DNA of 64,000 nt from Candidatus Babelota bacterium (GCA_029262595.1 JAJCZB010000071.1:1-64000); one strand, 5' to 3'. Shown: positions 6,862 through 12,843, counted from the first letter of the stretch. The notes: generated by a model from the sequence alone, not told the origin. Translations and numbers: made by a program.

Positions 6862-7371
6862 ATGAGCAATAGAAAACAATGTTTGCTGTATGCGGTAGAT
6901 GCCGGTTACACGGTAGATCGTAAAGGCATCGTAACTTCCCCGACGGGGTACATCCCAAAGGTATATCCTACAAGCACAGGGTATGATTGTTTCGGTATTC
7001 AAAATAGGACATTGGGATTGAGGGGCAAAGTTACCGTACATAGACTTCAGGCGTATACGAAGTTTGGCGATCTTATATTTCAAAAGGGTATTCAGGTCCG
7101 TCACTTGAATAATGATAAGCAGGACAATTCCTGGGAGAATATATCCATAGGTTCACCGAGGCAAAATGCATTCGATACACCCGCAGATGTTCGTCAACAG
7201 CGATCTATGGCTGGAGGACGGAAACAACGAAAACTTTCAGATAAGCAGTTCGAGCGTTTCATGGAAGACCGTAGAAAAGGAATGTCTTTGAACAAGCTCG
7301 CAAAGAAATACAAGATGGCCAAGTCTACAGCTTACTACATTCTCTCAGGTAAAACCTACATTGACATGTAA
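6862..7371 (+). CDS. HNH homing endonuclease with C-terminal helix-turn-helix
   Basis: A 169-residue protein with AAGGAG upstream of its ATG. The N-terminal half has the phage HNH homing layout: VHRLQAY, then VRHLNNDKQDNSWENISIGS (His and Asn of HNH), then an NAF segment. The last 50 residues, rich in Lys and ending KKYKMAKSTAYYILSG, look like a recombinase-type helix-turn-helix that would set target specificity. It is a free-standing gene between tRNAs, and nearby tRNAs may be its insertion target (inference). Confidence 0.85.
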   Translation: MSNRKQCLLYAVDAGYTVDRKGIVTSPTGYIPKVYPTSTGYDCFGIQNRTLGLRGKVTVHRLQAYTKFGDLIFQKGIQVRHLNNDKQDNSWENISIGSPRQNAFDTPADVRQQRSMAGGRKQRKLSDKQFERFMEDRRKGMSLNKLAKKYKMAKSTAYYILSGKTYIDM

Positions 7372-7376
7372 ACAAT

Positions 7377-7448
7377 GGCGCTGCTGCATGGTGCAGACCC
7401 GCCTCTCATAAGGGTGGAGGATTGGATCGTTACCAATCAGCGCTACCA
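7377..7448 (+). tRNA. tRNA with CAT anticodon (Met or Ile2)
   Basis: Acceptor GGCGCTG/CAGCGCT with ACCA. Anticodon loop CTCATAA on CGCCT/GGGTG. The D-arm is short (CTGC-ATGGT-GCAG) and the T-loop ATCGTTA has A54. The CAT anticodon may be elongator Met or, if lysidine-modified, Ile. Confidence 0.8.
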
Positions 7449-7450
7449 TG

Positions 7451-7525
7451 GGCTCTAAAGCATATCAAGCGATGCACCCGGCTCTTAACCGGGGGAACAC
7501 GGGGCAGTACCGTGTGGAGCCACCA
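7451..7525 (+). tRNA. tRNA-Lys(CTT)
   Basis: Acceptor GGCTCTA/TGGAGCC with ACCA. Anticodon loop CTCTTAA on a perfect CCCGG/CCGGG stem. The T-loop is GGCAGTA. It looks paralogous to tRNA-Lys(TTT). Confidence 0.9.
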
Positions 7526-7529
7526 TCTT

Positions 7530-7559
7530 GTGTAAAGTAAAACGCGATATACTTTACAC
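7530..7559. repeat. Perfect 10-bp inverted repeat
   Basis: GTGTAAAGTA (7530-7539) and TACTTTACAC (7550-7559) around a 10-base loop, between two tRNAs. No T-run follows, so it is not a standard terminator. A processing hairpin or operator is possible. Confidence 0.55.
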
Positions 7560-7592
7560 TATTCACTTAGTGTCTTGTTTGCTTTACGCAAC

Positions 7593-7667
7593 GTGCCCAT
7601 AGTGTAACAGCAGCACGGTCGCCTCATTAGCGGTAAAGTCCGGGTGCAAATCCTGGTGGGCACACCA
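7593..7667 (+). tRNA. tRNA with CAT anticodon (Met or Ile2)
   Basis: Acceptor GTGCCCA/TGGGCAC with ACCA. Anticodon loop CTCATTA on GTCGC/GCGGT. The T-loop TGCAAAT has G55. It is the second of three CAT tRNAs; identity needs tilS/MetRS determinants. Confidence 0.85.
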
Positions 7668-7674
7668 CACTCAC

Positions 7675-7751
7675 GGGGGTGAGGATAAAGAGTCGAATCG
7701 CCGGCCTGTCACGCCGGAGCAAAGCGGGTTCAAGTCCCGTCACCCTCGCCA
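7675..7751 (+). tRNA. tRNA-Asp(GTC)
   Basis: Acceptor GGGGGTG/CACCCTC with GCCA (G73, as usual for Asp). Anticodon loop CTGTCAC on CCGGC/GCCGG. The T-loop TTCAAGT is canonical. Confidence 0.9.
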
Positions 7752-7795
7752 TCTTAAAACGTTCCTGTAGATGAGCACCGGAATGAAAGCATCGC

Positions 7796-8050
7796 ATGGA
7801 ATTGCCTTCACAACTGGCTCTACGCCATCGGGAGCTGCTGCGACAGCTACTTGATGACAATGATGCCCTGGTAGATATGCCCTCTTGCCACGCTTCCACT
7901 CGTATTGTGAGTGCCGCGAGGCTTCGAAAAGCCGCCCTTATGTTAGTTGAAGATATCGACAATGCTTTCAAGCATGCGGCGGCTGGTAATCCTGAGATGA
8001 GAAAACTCATTGAGGATGCTGAGAAGAGAGCTCGTGATACGATGAAATAA
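7796..8050 (+). CDS. Small helical hypothetical protein
   Basis: An 84-residue frame whose stop TAA ends exactly one base before tRNA-Glu starts. Composition is alpha-helical and charged, ending in a lysine. The ribosome site is weak and ATG 7796 is the only start after an in-frame stop. No family recognised. Its exact fit between two tRNAs is the main support. Confidence 0.5.
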   Translation: MELPSQLALRHRELLRQLLDDNDALVDMPSCHASTRIVSAARLRKAALMLVEDIDNAFKHAAAGNPEMRKLIEDAEKRARDTMK

Positions 8051-8125
8051 GGCCTGCTCGTCTACTGGCTAGGATCCCACCCTTTCAAGGTGGAGAACAG
8101 GGATCGAAACCCTGGCAGGCTACCA
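8051..8125 (+). tRNA. tRNA-Glu(TTC)
   Basis: Acceptor GGCCTGC/GCAGGCT with ACCA. Anticodon loop CTTTCAA on CCACC/GGTGG. The T-loop ATCGAAA has A54. It is abutted by coding genes on both sides. Confidence 0.9.
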
Positions 8126-8127
8126 TT

Positions 8128-8454
8128 ATGGATGATGACCGTAAGAAAAAACCGTTCAACCCTGGCCGCACTGTGATGCGCCCAAAGCAACCTCAATGGT
8201 TCGGCAGGGTTTGGTATAAATATCTTACGGAAGAGTTCGCCACCGATTACCATTTCATGCACTTGATCGGTTTCATGATAATGGCCGCTACAGTGGTCAT
8301 GGTTTTATCCGATCGAGAATTACCGAATCAGTGGTGGATGCTCGTTTCAGGTGTTATGAGTTATTATTTCATCCGTTCAGACAAATCGAATTCAAGCGTT
8401 AGCGATAAAAAGAATGATGACGAGGATCAAGATCCTCCGATATTCCCGTCTTAG
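8128..8454 (+). CDS. Small membrane protein
   Basis: A 108-residue protein starting two bases after a tRNA CCA. Two hydrophobic segments, about residues 44-62 and 68-82, form a hairpin with both charged ends probably on the same side. The C-terminal tail is acidic. A holin-like layout is conceivable, but nothing specific supports it. The final G of its stop codon is base 1 of tRNA-Val(GAC). Confidence 0.7.
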   Translation: MDDDRKKKPFNPGRTVMRPKQPQWFGRVWYKYLTEEFATDYHFMHLIGFMIMAATVVMVLSDRELPNQWWMLVSGVMSYYFIRSDKSNSSVSDKKNDDEDQDPPIFPS

Positions 8455-8528
8455 TCCGCATAGCTCAATGGAAGAGCGTTACCATGACAAGGTAGAGGTT
8501 GTTGGTTCAAGTCCAACTGTGGACACCA
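8454..8528 (+). tRNA. tRNA-Val(GAC)
   Basis: Acceptor GTCCGCA/TGTGGAC with ACCA. Anticodon loop ATGACAA on TTACC/GGTAG. The T-loop TTCAAGT is canonical. Its first base is shared with the upstream stop codon. Confidence 0.9.
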
Positions 8529-8534
8529 TTTTAT

Positions 8535-8613
8535 GTCCAGTGAGGAGCGAAGTAGTCGAGCCGGCAGACTGTGAATCTGTCTCAAGCGGGTGCAAGTCCC
8601 GTCACTGGTCCCA
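8535..8613 (+). tRNA. tRNA-His(GTG)
   Basis: Anticodon loop CTGTGAA on GCAGA/TCTGT. The G at 8535 can pair with C73 (8610), the histidine identity pair, though a T-T mismatch lies at 1-72. The T-loop TGCAAGT has G55. CCA is encoded. Confidence 0.82.
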
Positions 8614-8719
8614 TATTTTTTGCATTTTATTTGTGCAAAATCGTTGAAAACTGTCCGGCCTTCACACTACAGAGTAGGGAGATGTAACACGTCTCGTCTT
8701 GGTAGTGAAAGGAGGAAAC

Positions 8720-8905
8720 ATGGGCAGGATTAAGGACATTGGACCCCTTCGAAAGATCATCCATATATCCTACGTTGGGGATCATTGGTTCGCGAAGGAC
8801 AAGGCTATGCTTGAGTGCGGGCATCGTGTGTGGACACATGCCGCTTTTCGAACGCGATGTTGGAAATGTAAAAAAGGAATTTCGAAAGAATTTGATTTGC
8901 AATGA
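8720..8905 (+). CDS. Small cysteine/histidine protein
   Basis: A 61-residue protein. ATG 8720 is chosen because AAAGGAGGAAAC immediately precedes it. It has CGH near residue 33 and CWKC near residue 50, which could bind one zinc. The C-terminus is basic. No family recognised. It sits between tRNA-His and the 9038 terminator. Confidence 0.6.
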   Translation: MGRIKDIGPLRKIIHISYVGDHWFAKDKAMLECGHRVWTHAAFRTRCWKCKKGISKEFDLQ

Positions 8906-8924
8906 GTTCAGATGACAGTAAGGT

Positions 8925-8999
8925 ATGAGAACTATGAAAGCATTGTTTACAAGTTATTTACTGTCACTCTGGGGATGCTCCCCAGGAGTCGGTGCGTAA
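8925..8999 (+). CDS. Possible 24-residue lipoprotein-like peptide
   Basis: A short frame with a basic start, a hydrophobic stretch and an LWGC sequence resembling a lipobox. It overlaps the perfect CTGGGGA/TCCCCAG hairpin at 8969-8985, so the hairpin may be the real feature. The ribosome site (AAGG) is weak. Confidence 0.25.
   Translation: MRTMKALFTSYLLSLWGCSPGVGA
8969..8985 (+). repeat. 7-bp GC-rich hairpin
   Basis: CTGGGGA and TCCCCAG with a three-base loop. No T-run follows. It lies 50 bases upstream of a true terminator. Confidence 0.5.
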
Positions 9000-9037
9000 C
9001 TGTGTAAGCTTAAAGAAATAGGCTCATCACCCGAAAG

Positions 9038-9062
9038 CACCGACCGCAAGGCCGGTGTTTTT
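9038..9062 (+). terminator. Rho-independent terminator
   Basis: CACCG-ACC-GCAA-GG-CCGGTG hairpin followed by TTTTTGTTTT. It ends the unit carrying the 8720 gene. A boxA-like motif follows directly. Confidence 0.8.
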
Positions 9063-9068
9063 GTTTTA

Positions 9069-9079
9069 GCTCTTTGATA
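9069..9079 (+). promoter_or_regulatory. boxA-like motif
   Basis: GCTCTTTGATA, nearly identical to the copy at 5226, sits upstream of tRNA-Leu(TAG) and just after a terminator. Confidence 0.35.
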
Positions 9080-9094
9080 TTTACGTGCATATGT

Positions 9095-9177
9095 GCCGCT
9101 GTGGTGGAATGTAGACACGCTTGGCTTAGACCCAAGTGCCTTCGGGCGTGGGGGTGCAAATCCCTCCAGCGGTACCA
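9095..9177 (+). tRNA. tRNA-Leu(TAG)
   Basis: Acceptor GCCGCTG/CAGCGGT with ACCA. Anticodon loop CTTAGAC on CTTGG/CCAAG, with a class II long variable arm containing TTCG. The T-loop TGCAAAT has G55. Confidence 0.9.
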
Positions 9178-9184
9178 AATCAAT

Positions 9185-9215
9185 TGCATTAGACTTATAC
9201 GTGTAGTCTAATGCA
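9185..9215. repeat. Perfect 11-bp inverted repeat before the HNH gene
   Basis: TGCATTAGACT (9185-9195) and AGTCTAATGCA (9205-9215). The right arm ends three bases before the ATG at 9219, which otherwise lacks a ribosome site, so the hairpin may influence translation. Confidence 0.55.
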
Positions 9216-9218
9216 TAT

Positions 9219-9653
9219 ATGAAAACTTGCTCTAAATGTGCAAAGTCTTTGAAGGAAGACGCTTTCCCTTACAGAAACAAAGCTAAGGGAACACGCCAGA
9301 GTGCGTGCAAGGAATGCTTAGCTGTTGCGGTACGAGCTCATTATCATGCGAATAAGAGTGCGTACAAAGCTCGGAATAAAGTGAAGAATAAGATTCACCG
9401 ACAAGATACCCGAGCGCGTTTGAAACAGTATCTTACTGAGCATCCATGCGTGGACTGCGGCGAGAGTGATCTAGCGGTCTTAGACTTCGATCACGTTAAA
9501 GGCAAGAAGGAATTCAGCATTGCTCAAGCGCAACGTTTGGGCGTGAGTGCTGCACGGTTGGCTCGGGAAATAGCTAAGTGCGAAGTTCGCTGTGCCAACT
9601 GTCATCGCCGGAAAACAGCCGCAGAACGTGGATGGTTCCGGGGTGAAGAATAA
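9219..9653 (+). CDS. HNH endonuclease with N-terminal zinc finger
   Basis: A 144-residue protein. It has a CSKC...CKEC pair at residues 4-34, a basic linker, then HPCVDCG, LDFDHVKGKK (catalytic His) and CANCHRRKTA, a standard zinc-stabilised HNH core. It is the third HNH gene in the tRNA cluster. A perfect hairpin replaces the usual ribosome site upstream, so translation may be inefficient or regulated. Confidence 0.85.
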   Translation: MKTCSKCAKSLKEDAFPYRNKAKGTRQSACKECLAVAVRAHYHANKSAYKARNKVKNKIHRQDTRARLKQYLTEHPCVDCGESDLAVLDFDHVKGKKEFSIAQAQRLGVSAARLAREIAKCEVRCANCHRRKTAAERGWFRGEE

Positions 9654-9667
9654 TTCCAATAACATAT

Positions 9668-9743
9668 GGCCGACAACGCAAAGACTCGAGCGATTCGCCT
9701 GCAAAACGAAAATTACAGGGTGGGAGTCCCTGGTCGGCCTCCA
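9668..9743 (+). tRNA. tRNA-Cys(GCA)
   Basis: Acceptor GGCCGAC/GTCGGCC with TCCA (T73, as in bacterial Cys). Anticodon loop CTGCAAA with a C-A mismatch closing it. The T-loop TGGGAGT is unusual. The 76-base layout is otherwise complete. Confidence 0.82.
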
Positions 9744-9744
9744 T

Positions 9745-9814
9745 ACACCGGCCTCTAGGAGGACATTGGATTCCAAACCCAATTAGCGGGGAGCGTTACC
9801 TCGACGGTGTGCCA
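9745..9814 (+). tRNA. tRNA-Trp(CCA)
   Basis: Acceptor ACACCGG/ACGGTGT (one mismatch) with GCCA (G73, as in Trp). Anticodon loop TTCCAAA on TTGGA/CCCAA. At 70 bases the D-arm is reduced. The T-loop is AGCGTTA. Confidence 0.75.
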
Positions 9815-9819
9815 TATTC

Positions 9820-9893
9820 GCGCTTGTCGTCTAACAGAAAGACTCCTGCCTTCCAAGCAGGCAATCGGGGTGCAATTCCCCGCAGGCGCTCCA
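9820..9893 (+). tRNA. tRNA-Gly(TCC)
   Basis: Acceptor GCGCTTG/CAGGCGC with TCCA. Anticodon loop CTTCCAA on CCTGC/GCAGG. The T-loop TGCAATT has G55. Confidence 0.9.
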
Positions 9894-9894
9894 T

Positions 9895-9978
9895 GGGGGT
9901 GCTATCGTTGTGAGAAACCAGTTGGGTTGTAGCCCCGACGCCATTGGCTAGGCGGTTTGATTCCGTACACCCTCACCA
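9895..9978 (+). tRNA. tRNA-Tyr(GTA)
   Basis: Acceptor GGGGGTG/CACCCTC with ACCA. Anticodon loop TTGTAGC on TTGGG/CCCGA. The long variable arm fits class II Tyr. The T-loop is TTTGATT. Confidence 0.85.
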
Positions 9979-9985
9979 GAATTAT

Positions 9986-10061
9986 GTGGACGTAGCTCAG
10001 GAGTAGAGCACCGGGGTGAAGTTCCGGGTTGTCGGGGGTGCGATTCCCTCCGTCCACACCA
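9986..10061 (+). tRNA. tRNA-Phe(GAA)
   Basis: Acceptor GTGGACG/CGTCCAC with ACCA. Anticodon loop GTGAAGT on CCGGG/TCCGG. The T-loop TGCGATT has G55. Confidence 0.88.
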
Positions 10062-10063
10062 GA

Positions 10064-10107
10064 TTTACTACTAATTTGACACAAACTAGTAGCAAATTAG
10101 TAGTAAA
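10064..10107. repeat. Perfect 15-bp AT-rich inverted repeat
   Basis: TTTACTACTAATTTG (10064-10078) and its exact complement (10093-10107) flank a 14-base loop. It starts two bases after the tRNA-Phe CCA and ends seven bases before tRNA-Leu(CAA). No T-run follows. Confidence 0.65.
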
Positions 10108-10114
10108 CAACAAT

Positions 10115-10197
10115 GCCCGCGTGGCGGAATGCAGACGCGCTGAGCTCAAACCTCAGTTCCTTCGGGAGTGTGAGTGCAAGTCTCACCGTGGGCACCA
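10115..10197 (+). tRNA. tRNA-Leu(CAA)
   Basis: Acceptor GCCCGCG/CGTGGGC with ACCA. Anticodon loop CTCAAAC on CTGAG/CTCAG, with a long variable arm. The T-loop TGCAAGT has G55. Confidence 0.92.
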
Positions 10198-10298
10198 TAC
10201 TAAAGGCAGCGGAACGTATAGATTTCTTATTATAGTTTAGCGCCTTAAATGAAAATATAGGTTTCCTTATTTCAATTTGGGAGCTGAAACGAACACAT

Positions 10299-10381
10299 GG
10301 CCGGATGGCGGAATGCAGACGCGCTGCGTTGAGGGCGTAGTTCCTACGGGAGTGAGGGTTCAAGTCCCTCTCTGGCCACCA
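10299..10381 (+). tRNA. tRNA-Leu(GAG)
   Basis: Acceptor GGCCGGA/TCTGGCC with ACCA. Anticodon loop TTGAGGG on CTGCG/CGTAG, with a long variable arm. The T-loop is canonical. The 100 bases upstream (10198-10298) hold nothing I can assign. Confidence 0.9.
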
Positions 10382-10388
10382 TATTTAC

Positions 10389-10476
10389 GGAGGGTACCTT
10401 GCCATTGGGTGCGTAATCGGTCTTGAAAACCGTGGGAGTGTAACAGCTCAGGGTTCGATTCCTTTACCCTCCGCCA
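10389..10476 (+). tRNA. tRNA-Ser(TGA)
   Basis: Acceptor GGAGGGT/ACCCTCC with GCCA (G73, as in Ser). Anticodon loop CTTGAAA on a CGGT/ACCG core, with a long variable arm. The T-loop is canonical. Confidence 0.9.
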
Positions 10477-10485
10477 TTTTGAAAA

Positions 10486-10606
10486 TTGCCGGCGAATGCC
10501 AGTAAGGATTACATTGGTGAATAGGCAATGAAATAGTTGCTTTAGGAGGTTCAAGTCCTTCATTCTCTATGAGAAAAGTATCTTTACGCTTCTTCGTCGC
10601 CGGTAA
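10486..10606 (+). ncRNA. Y-RNA-like RNA B
   Basis: A 10-bp outer stem of TTGCCGGCGA (10486-10495) with TCGCCGGTAA (10597-10606) contains GGCGAATG, which fits the GNCGAANG Ro-binding signature of bacterial Y RNAs. The inner stem is GTAAGGAT/ATCTTTAC. Between them are a GGCAA/TTGCT hairpin, a T-arm (GGAGG-TTCAAGT-CCTTC) and a short TTCTC/GAGAA stem in the capped-acceptor position. The D-arm is missing, so this is a reduced version of RNA A. Family assignment is inferred. Confidence 0.72.
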
Positions 10607-10615
10607 GCAATATAT

Positions 10616-10691
10616 GCCCGCGTAGCCCAAAAGCAGAGGCAACGAGCTTAAACCTCGTACAGTGCAGGTGCAAGACCTGCCGCGGGTACCA
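10616..10691 (+). tRNA. tRNA-Leu(TAA) lacking the long variable arm
   Basis: Acceptor GCCCGCG/CGCGGGT with ACCA. Anticodon loop CTTAAAC on ACGAG/CTCGT gives TAA, the Leu UUA decoder. The variable region is only ACAGT, whereas bacterial Leu tRNAs are class II. The T-loop TGCAAGA has G55. Charging identity is therefore uncertain. Confidence 0.8.
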
Positions 10692-10696
10692 TTTTT

Positions 10697-10784
10697 GGAG
10701 GCATGGCAGAACGGTATTGCAGCACCCTGCTAAGGTGTAGTCCGGGTAAAACCGGTGTTGGTTCGAATCCAACTGCCTCCGCCA
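10697..10784 (+). tRNA. tRNA-Ser(GCT)
   Basis: Acceptor GGAGGCA/TGCCTCC with GCCA. Anticodon loop CTGCTAA on GCACC/GGTGT, with a long variable arm (CCGG/CCGG). The T-loop is canonical. Confidence 0.92.
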
Positions 10785-10803
10785 TTATTTCTTTCAAAGG
10801 TGA

Positions 10804-10831
10804 TTGACAAGGGTCACTCACCGGATACACT
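10804..10831 (+). promoter_or_regulatory. Probable sigma70-type promoter of the Ro60 gene
   Basis: TTGACA (10804-10809) and TACACT (10826-10831) are 16 bases apart, just after the last tRNA of the main cluster and about 70 bases before the Ro60 start. Confidence 0.5.
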
Positions 10832-10835
10832 GTCA

Positions 10836-10886
10836 GGCTTGGTAAAAATTATTTCCAAGCCATTGTCCCGGAATGTTTCGTCCGGG
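10836..10886 (+). promoter_or_regulatory. Structured 5' leader of the Ro60 gene
   Basis: Two hairpins, GGCTTGG/CCAAGCC (10836-10861) and CCCGGA/TCCGGG (10867-10886), lie between the promoter and the GAGGAGG ribosome site. Neither is followed by a T-run. An autoregulatory site for Ro60 is a possible role. Confidence 0.45.
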
Positions 10887-10903
10887 GGAGGAGGTAGACA
10901 CTC

Positions 10904-12562
10904 ATGGCTAACAAGTCAATTTTCAACACCCAGCGCGGTGCAACGCACCGACAGTATGGCGAGTCCGTAGCGACCGTCGACACCGTTAATGAAGCAGGCG
11001 GAAAGGCCTACGACATGACGGACAAGCACGCATTGGCGCAGCTCGCGTCAACGGGTTGCTTTGGTCAGACGTTTTATGTCGGAGCTCGTGATCAGCTGGA
11101 CAAGGTCAAGGAATTAGCGGCTCGATGTGATAGTGAGTTTCTTGCAAAGCTCGCGGTATATGCTCGTTCGCAGGGTTACATGAAGGACATGCCCGCAGTA
11201 ATGCTCGGTATTCTTTTCGCTCGTGTACCTGGCGCAAAGTATGAGAACGGGGATGTGAATCCTAACTTTATTGAGGGTGAGGATCCTCAGAAGGTGTCAG
11301 CATTGTTCCGTGCGATCTTTATGGTCGTGATGGATAACGGCCGTATGTTGCGAAACTTCGTTCAGGTCGTTCGATCTGGAGCGCTTGGGCGTAAGTCTTT
11401 CGGTACTTCGGGCCGTAAGATGATCCGTCAGTGGCTAAACGATCGCAGCTACTGGAAGCTTTTCCAGGAGGCTGTTGGTAATGATCCATCGATGGCCGAT
11501 GTTATCAAGATGGCGCGGCCAAAGCCAAAGGATGCTGAGCAGCGTGCGTTGTTTGGGTACATCACGGAAGATGACCGAGCTGAGAGCTGGGATCGTGAGG
11601 CTTTGCCTCAGTTCATCAAGGATTTCGAGGCTTTCAAGAAGGATCCAACGAAGGAAGTACCTGATGTTTTCTTTGAGCGGTTGACGGCTCTCAATTTCAA
11701 GTTGGAGAAGCGTCACTGGTTGGAGATTGTTCAGAAGGCAAGCTGGTTCCAGTCATTGAAGAGCTTGAACATTTTCCAGAAGAATGGTGCGTTGGATCAC
11801 GATGAGATCACGAAGATTTTGGCGGATCGTTTGAAGGATCTTGAGTTGGTAAAGAAGGCGAAGGTCTTCCCTTACCAGATCTTTGTGGCTTATCACGCAG
11901 CGCAGGGATTGCCGAAGAAGATTATGAATGCCTTACAGGATGCGCTTGAGGCGGCAACGGAAAACATTCCAGCTTACGAGGGTAAGGTTCTTGTTTTCCC
12001 TGATGTTTCAGGATCGATGTCTTGGGGCAGTGTGACGGGTTCGCGGACGTCGTCAATACGATGTGTTGATGTGGCTGCGTTGATTACCGCTTCGATTATG
12101 CGAACGAATGATGAGGCGGAAGTTTACCCATTCGACACGCGTCTGCACGATGCCACGTCCTTGAATGGACGCGACTCTGTAGCGACAAATGCAGAGAAGC
12201 TTTCACGCTTCGGCGGTGGAGGTACAGATTGTTCGTTGCCATTGGCGGCCATAAACCGTGCTGGTAAGAAGGCGGATTTGGTAATCTATGTTTCGGACAA
12301 TGAGTCTTGGGTTGATCGTGGAGGCTACGGCCATACCGGAACCATGGAAGAGTGGTCGAAGTTCAAGCGCAACAATCCAAATGCGAAGTTGGTTTGCATT
12401 GATTTGCAGCCTAACACCAGCATGCAGGTTCGTGATACTGTGGACATCTTGAATATCGGTGGCTTCTCGGATGCAGTGTTTAAGGTTATCGATGCTTTCT
12501 TGCGAGGCGGCACCGATGGAGAACACTGGGTACAGGAAGTTGGAAAGACACAAATAGGATAG
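10904..12562 (+). CDS. Ro60-like TROVE/vWA RNA-binding protein
   Basis: A 552-residue protein, close to the length of bacterial Ro60 (Rsr). Residues of about 10-340 form the helical TROVE ring region. Residues of about 358-545 form a von Willebrand A domain with a full MIDAS: DVSGSMS (D367, S369, S371), GGGGTDCS (T441) and VSDNES (D465). Ro60 proteins bind Y RNAs on the outer ring surface and misfolded RNA ends in the cavity, and tether PNPase or other effectors. GAGGAGG precedes the ATG. Y-RNA-like genes follow directly and a tmRNA comes next, which strongly supports a working RNP module. The host-side partner is unknown. Confidence 0.95.
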   Translation: MANKSIFNTQRGATHRQYGESVATVDTVNEAGGKAYDMTDKHALAQLASTGCFGQTFYVGARDQLDKVKELAARCDSEFLAKLAVYARSQGYMKDMPAVMLGILFARVPGAKYENGDVNPNFIEGEDPQKVSALFRAIFMVVMDNGRMLRNFVQVVRSGALGRKSFGTSGRKMIRQWLNDRSYWKLFQEAVGNDPSMADVIKMARPKPKDAEQRALFGYITEDDRAESWDREALPQFIKDFEAFKKDPTKEVPDVFFERLTALNFKLEKRHWLEIVQKASWFQSLKSLNIFQKNGALDHDEITKILADRLKDLELVKKAKVFPYQIFVAYHAAQGLPKKIMNALQDALEAATENIPAYEGKVLVFPDVSGSMSWGSVTGSRTSSIRCVDVAALITASIMRTNDEAEVYPFDTRLHDATSLNGRDSVATNAEKLSRFGGGGTDCSLPLAAINRAGKKADLVIYVSDNESWVDRGGYGHTGTMEEWSKFKRNNPNAKLVCIDLQPNTSMQVRDTVDILNIGGFSDAVFKVIDAFLRGGTDGEHWVQEVGKTQIG

Positions 12563-12571
12563 GAGTAATTT

Positions 12572-12705
12572 GGGGCTGAATGCAGGTAGGAATACATTTG
12601 AGGAACCGTGTGTCGGAGGTTCGAATCCTCCCCGTACCTTTTAGGTAGGGTAGCTCAGTTGGCAGAGCAGCGGTATATGACATCTTACCGCTCTTCGTCG
12701 GCCCC
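12572..12705 (+). ncRNA. Y-RNA-like RNA C with a permuted tRNA-like module
   Basis: It begins nine bases after the Ro60 stop. The outer stem is GGGGCTGA (12572-12579) with TCGGCCCC (12698-12705), and the inner stem is GGTAGGA with TCTTACC. Inside are a canonical T-arm (GGAGG-TTCGAAT-CCTCC), an acceptor CCGTACC/GGTAGGG closed by TTTTA (one G-G mismatch), and a canonical D-arm (GCTC-AGTTGGCA-GAGC). The order T-arm, acceptor, D-arm is permuted relative to a tRNA. GCGGTA/TACCGC near the 3' end could form an alternative hairpin that competes with the inner Ro stem. The class is inferred from the shared stems and position. Confidence 0.78.
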
Positions 12706-12727
12706 TTGCTTCTACTTTTGGATAATT

Positions 12728-12793
12728 ATCTTTGGTACAAATCGTTGGCCTTCGCGCGTTGCGAGGAACCCAAATGCCGCCAAGGAATACATT
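12728..12793 (+). ncRNA. Possible permuted Y-like RNA stem
   Basis: AAATGCCGCCAAGGAATACATTG (12772 onward) resembles the 5' half of the Y-like RNAs, but its pairing partner TCTTTGG (12729-12735) lies upstream, not downstream. The outer stem TCTTTGG/CCAAGGA is 7 bp, an inner TTGG/CCAA follows, and a CCT-CGC/GCGAGG hairpin closes the end. It is either a permuted member of the family or a decayed copy. Confidence 0.35.
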
Positions 12794-12843
12794 GACAAAA
12801 CCTCTTGAATAAGGAGAAAGTCGATGACATGATGTGAAACAGT

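Noticed and set aside
12590-12660. A standard tRNA after the Ro60 gene (canonical T-arm then D-arm)
   Set aside because: The T-arm precedes the D-arm and no anticodon arm or CCA is present, so it is the permuted module of Y-like RNA C.
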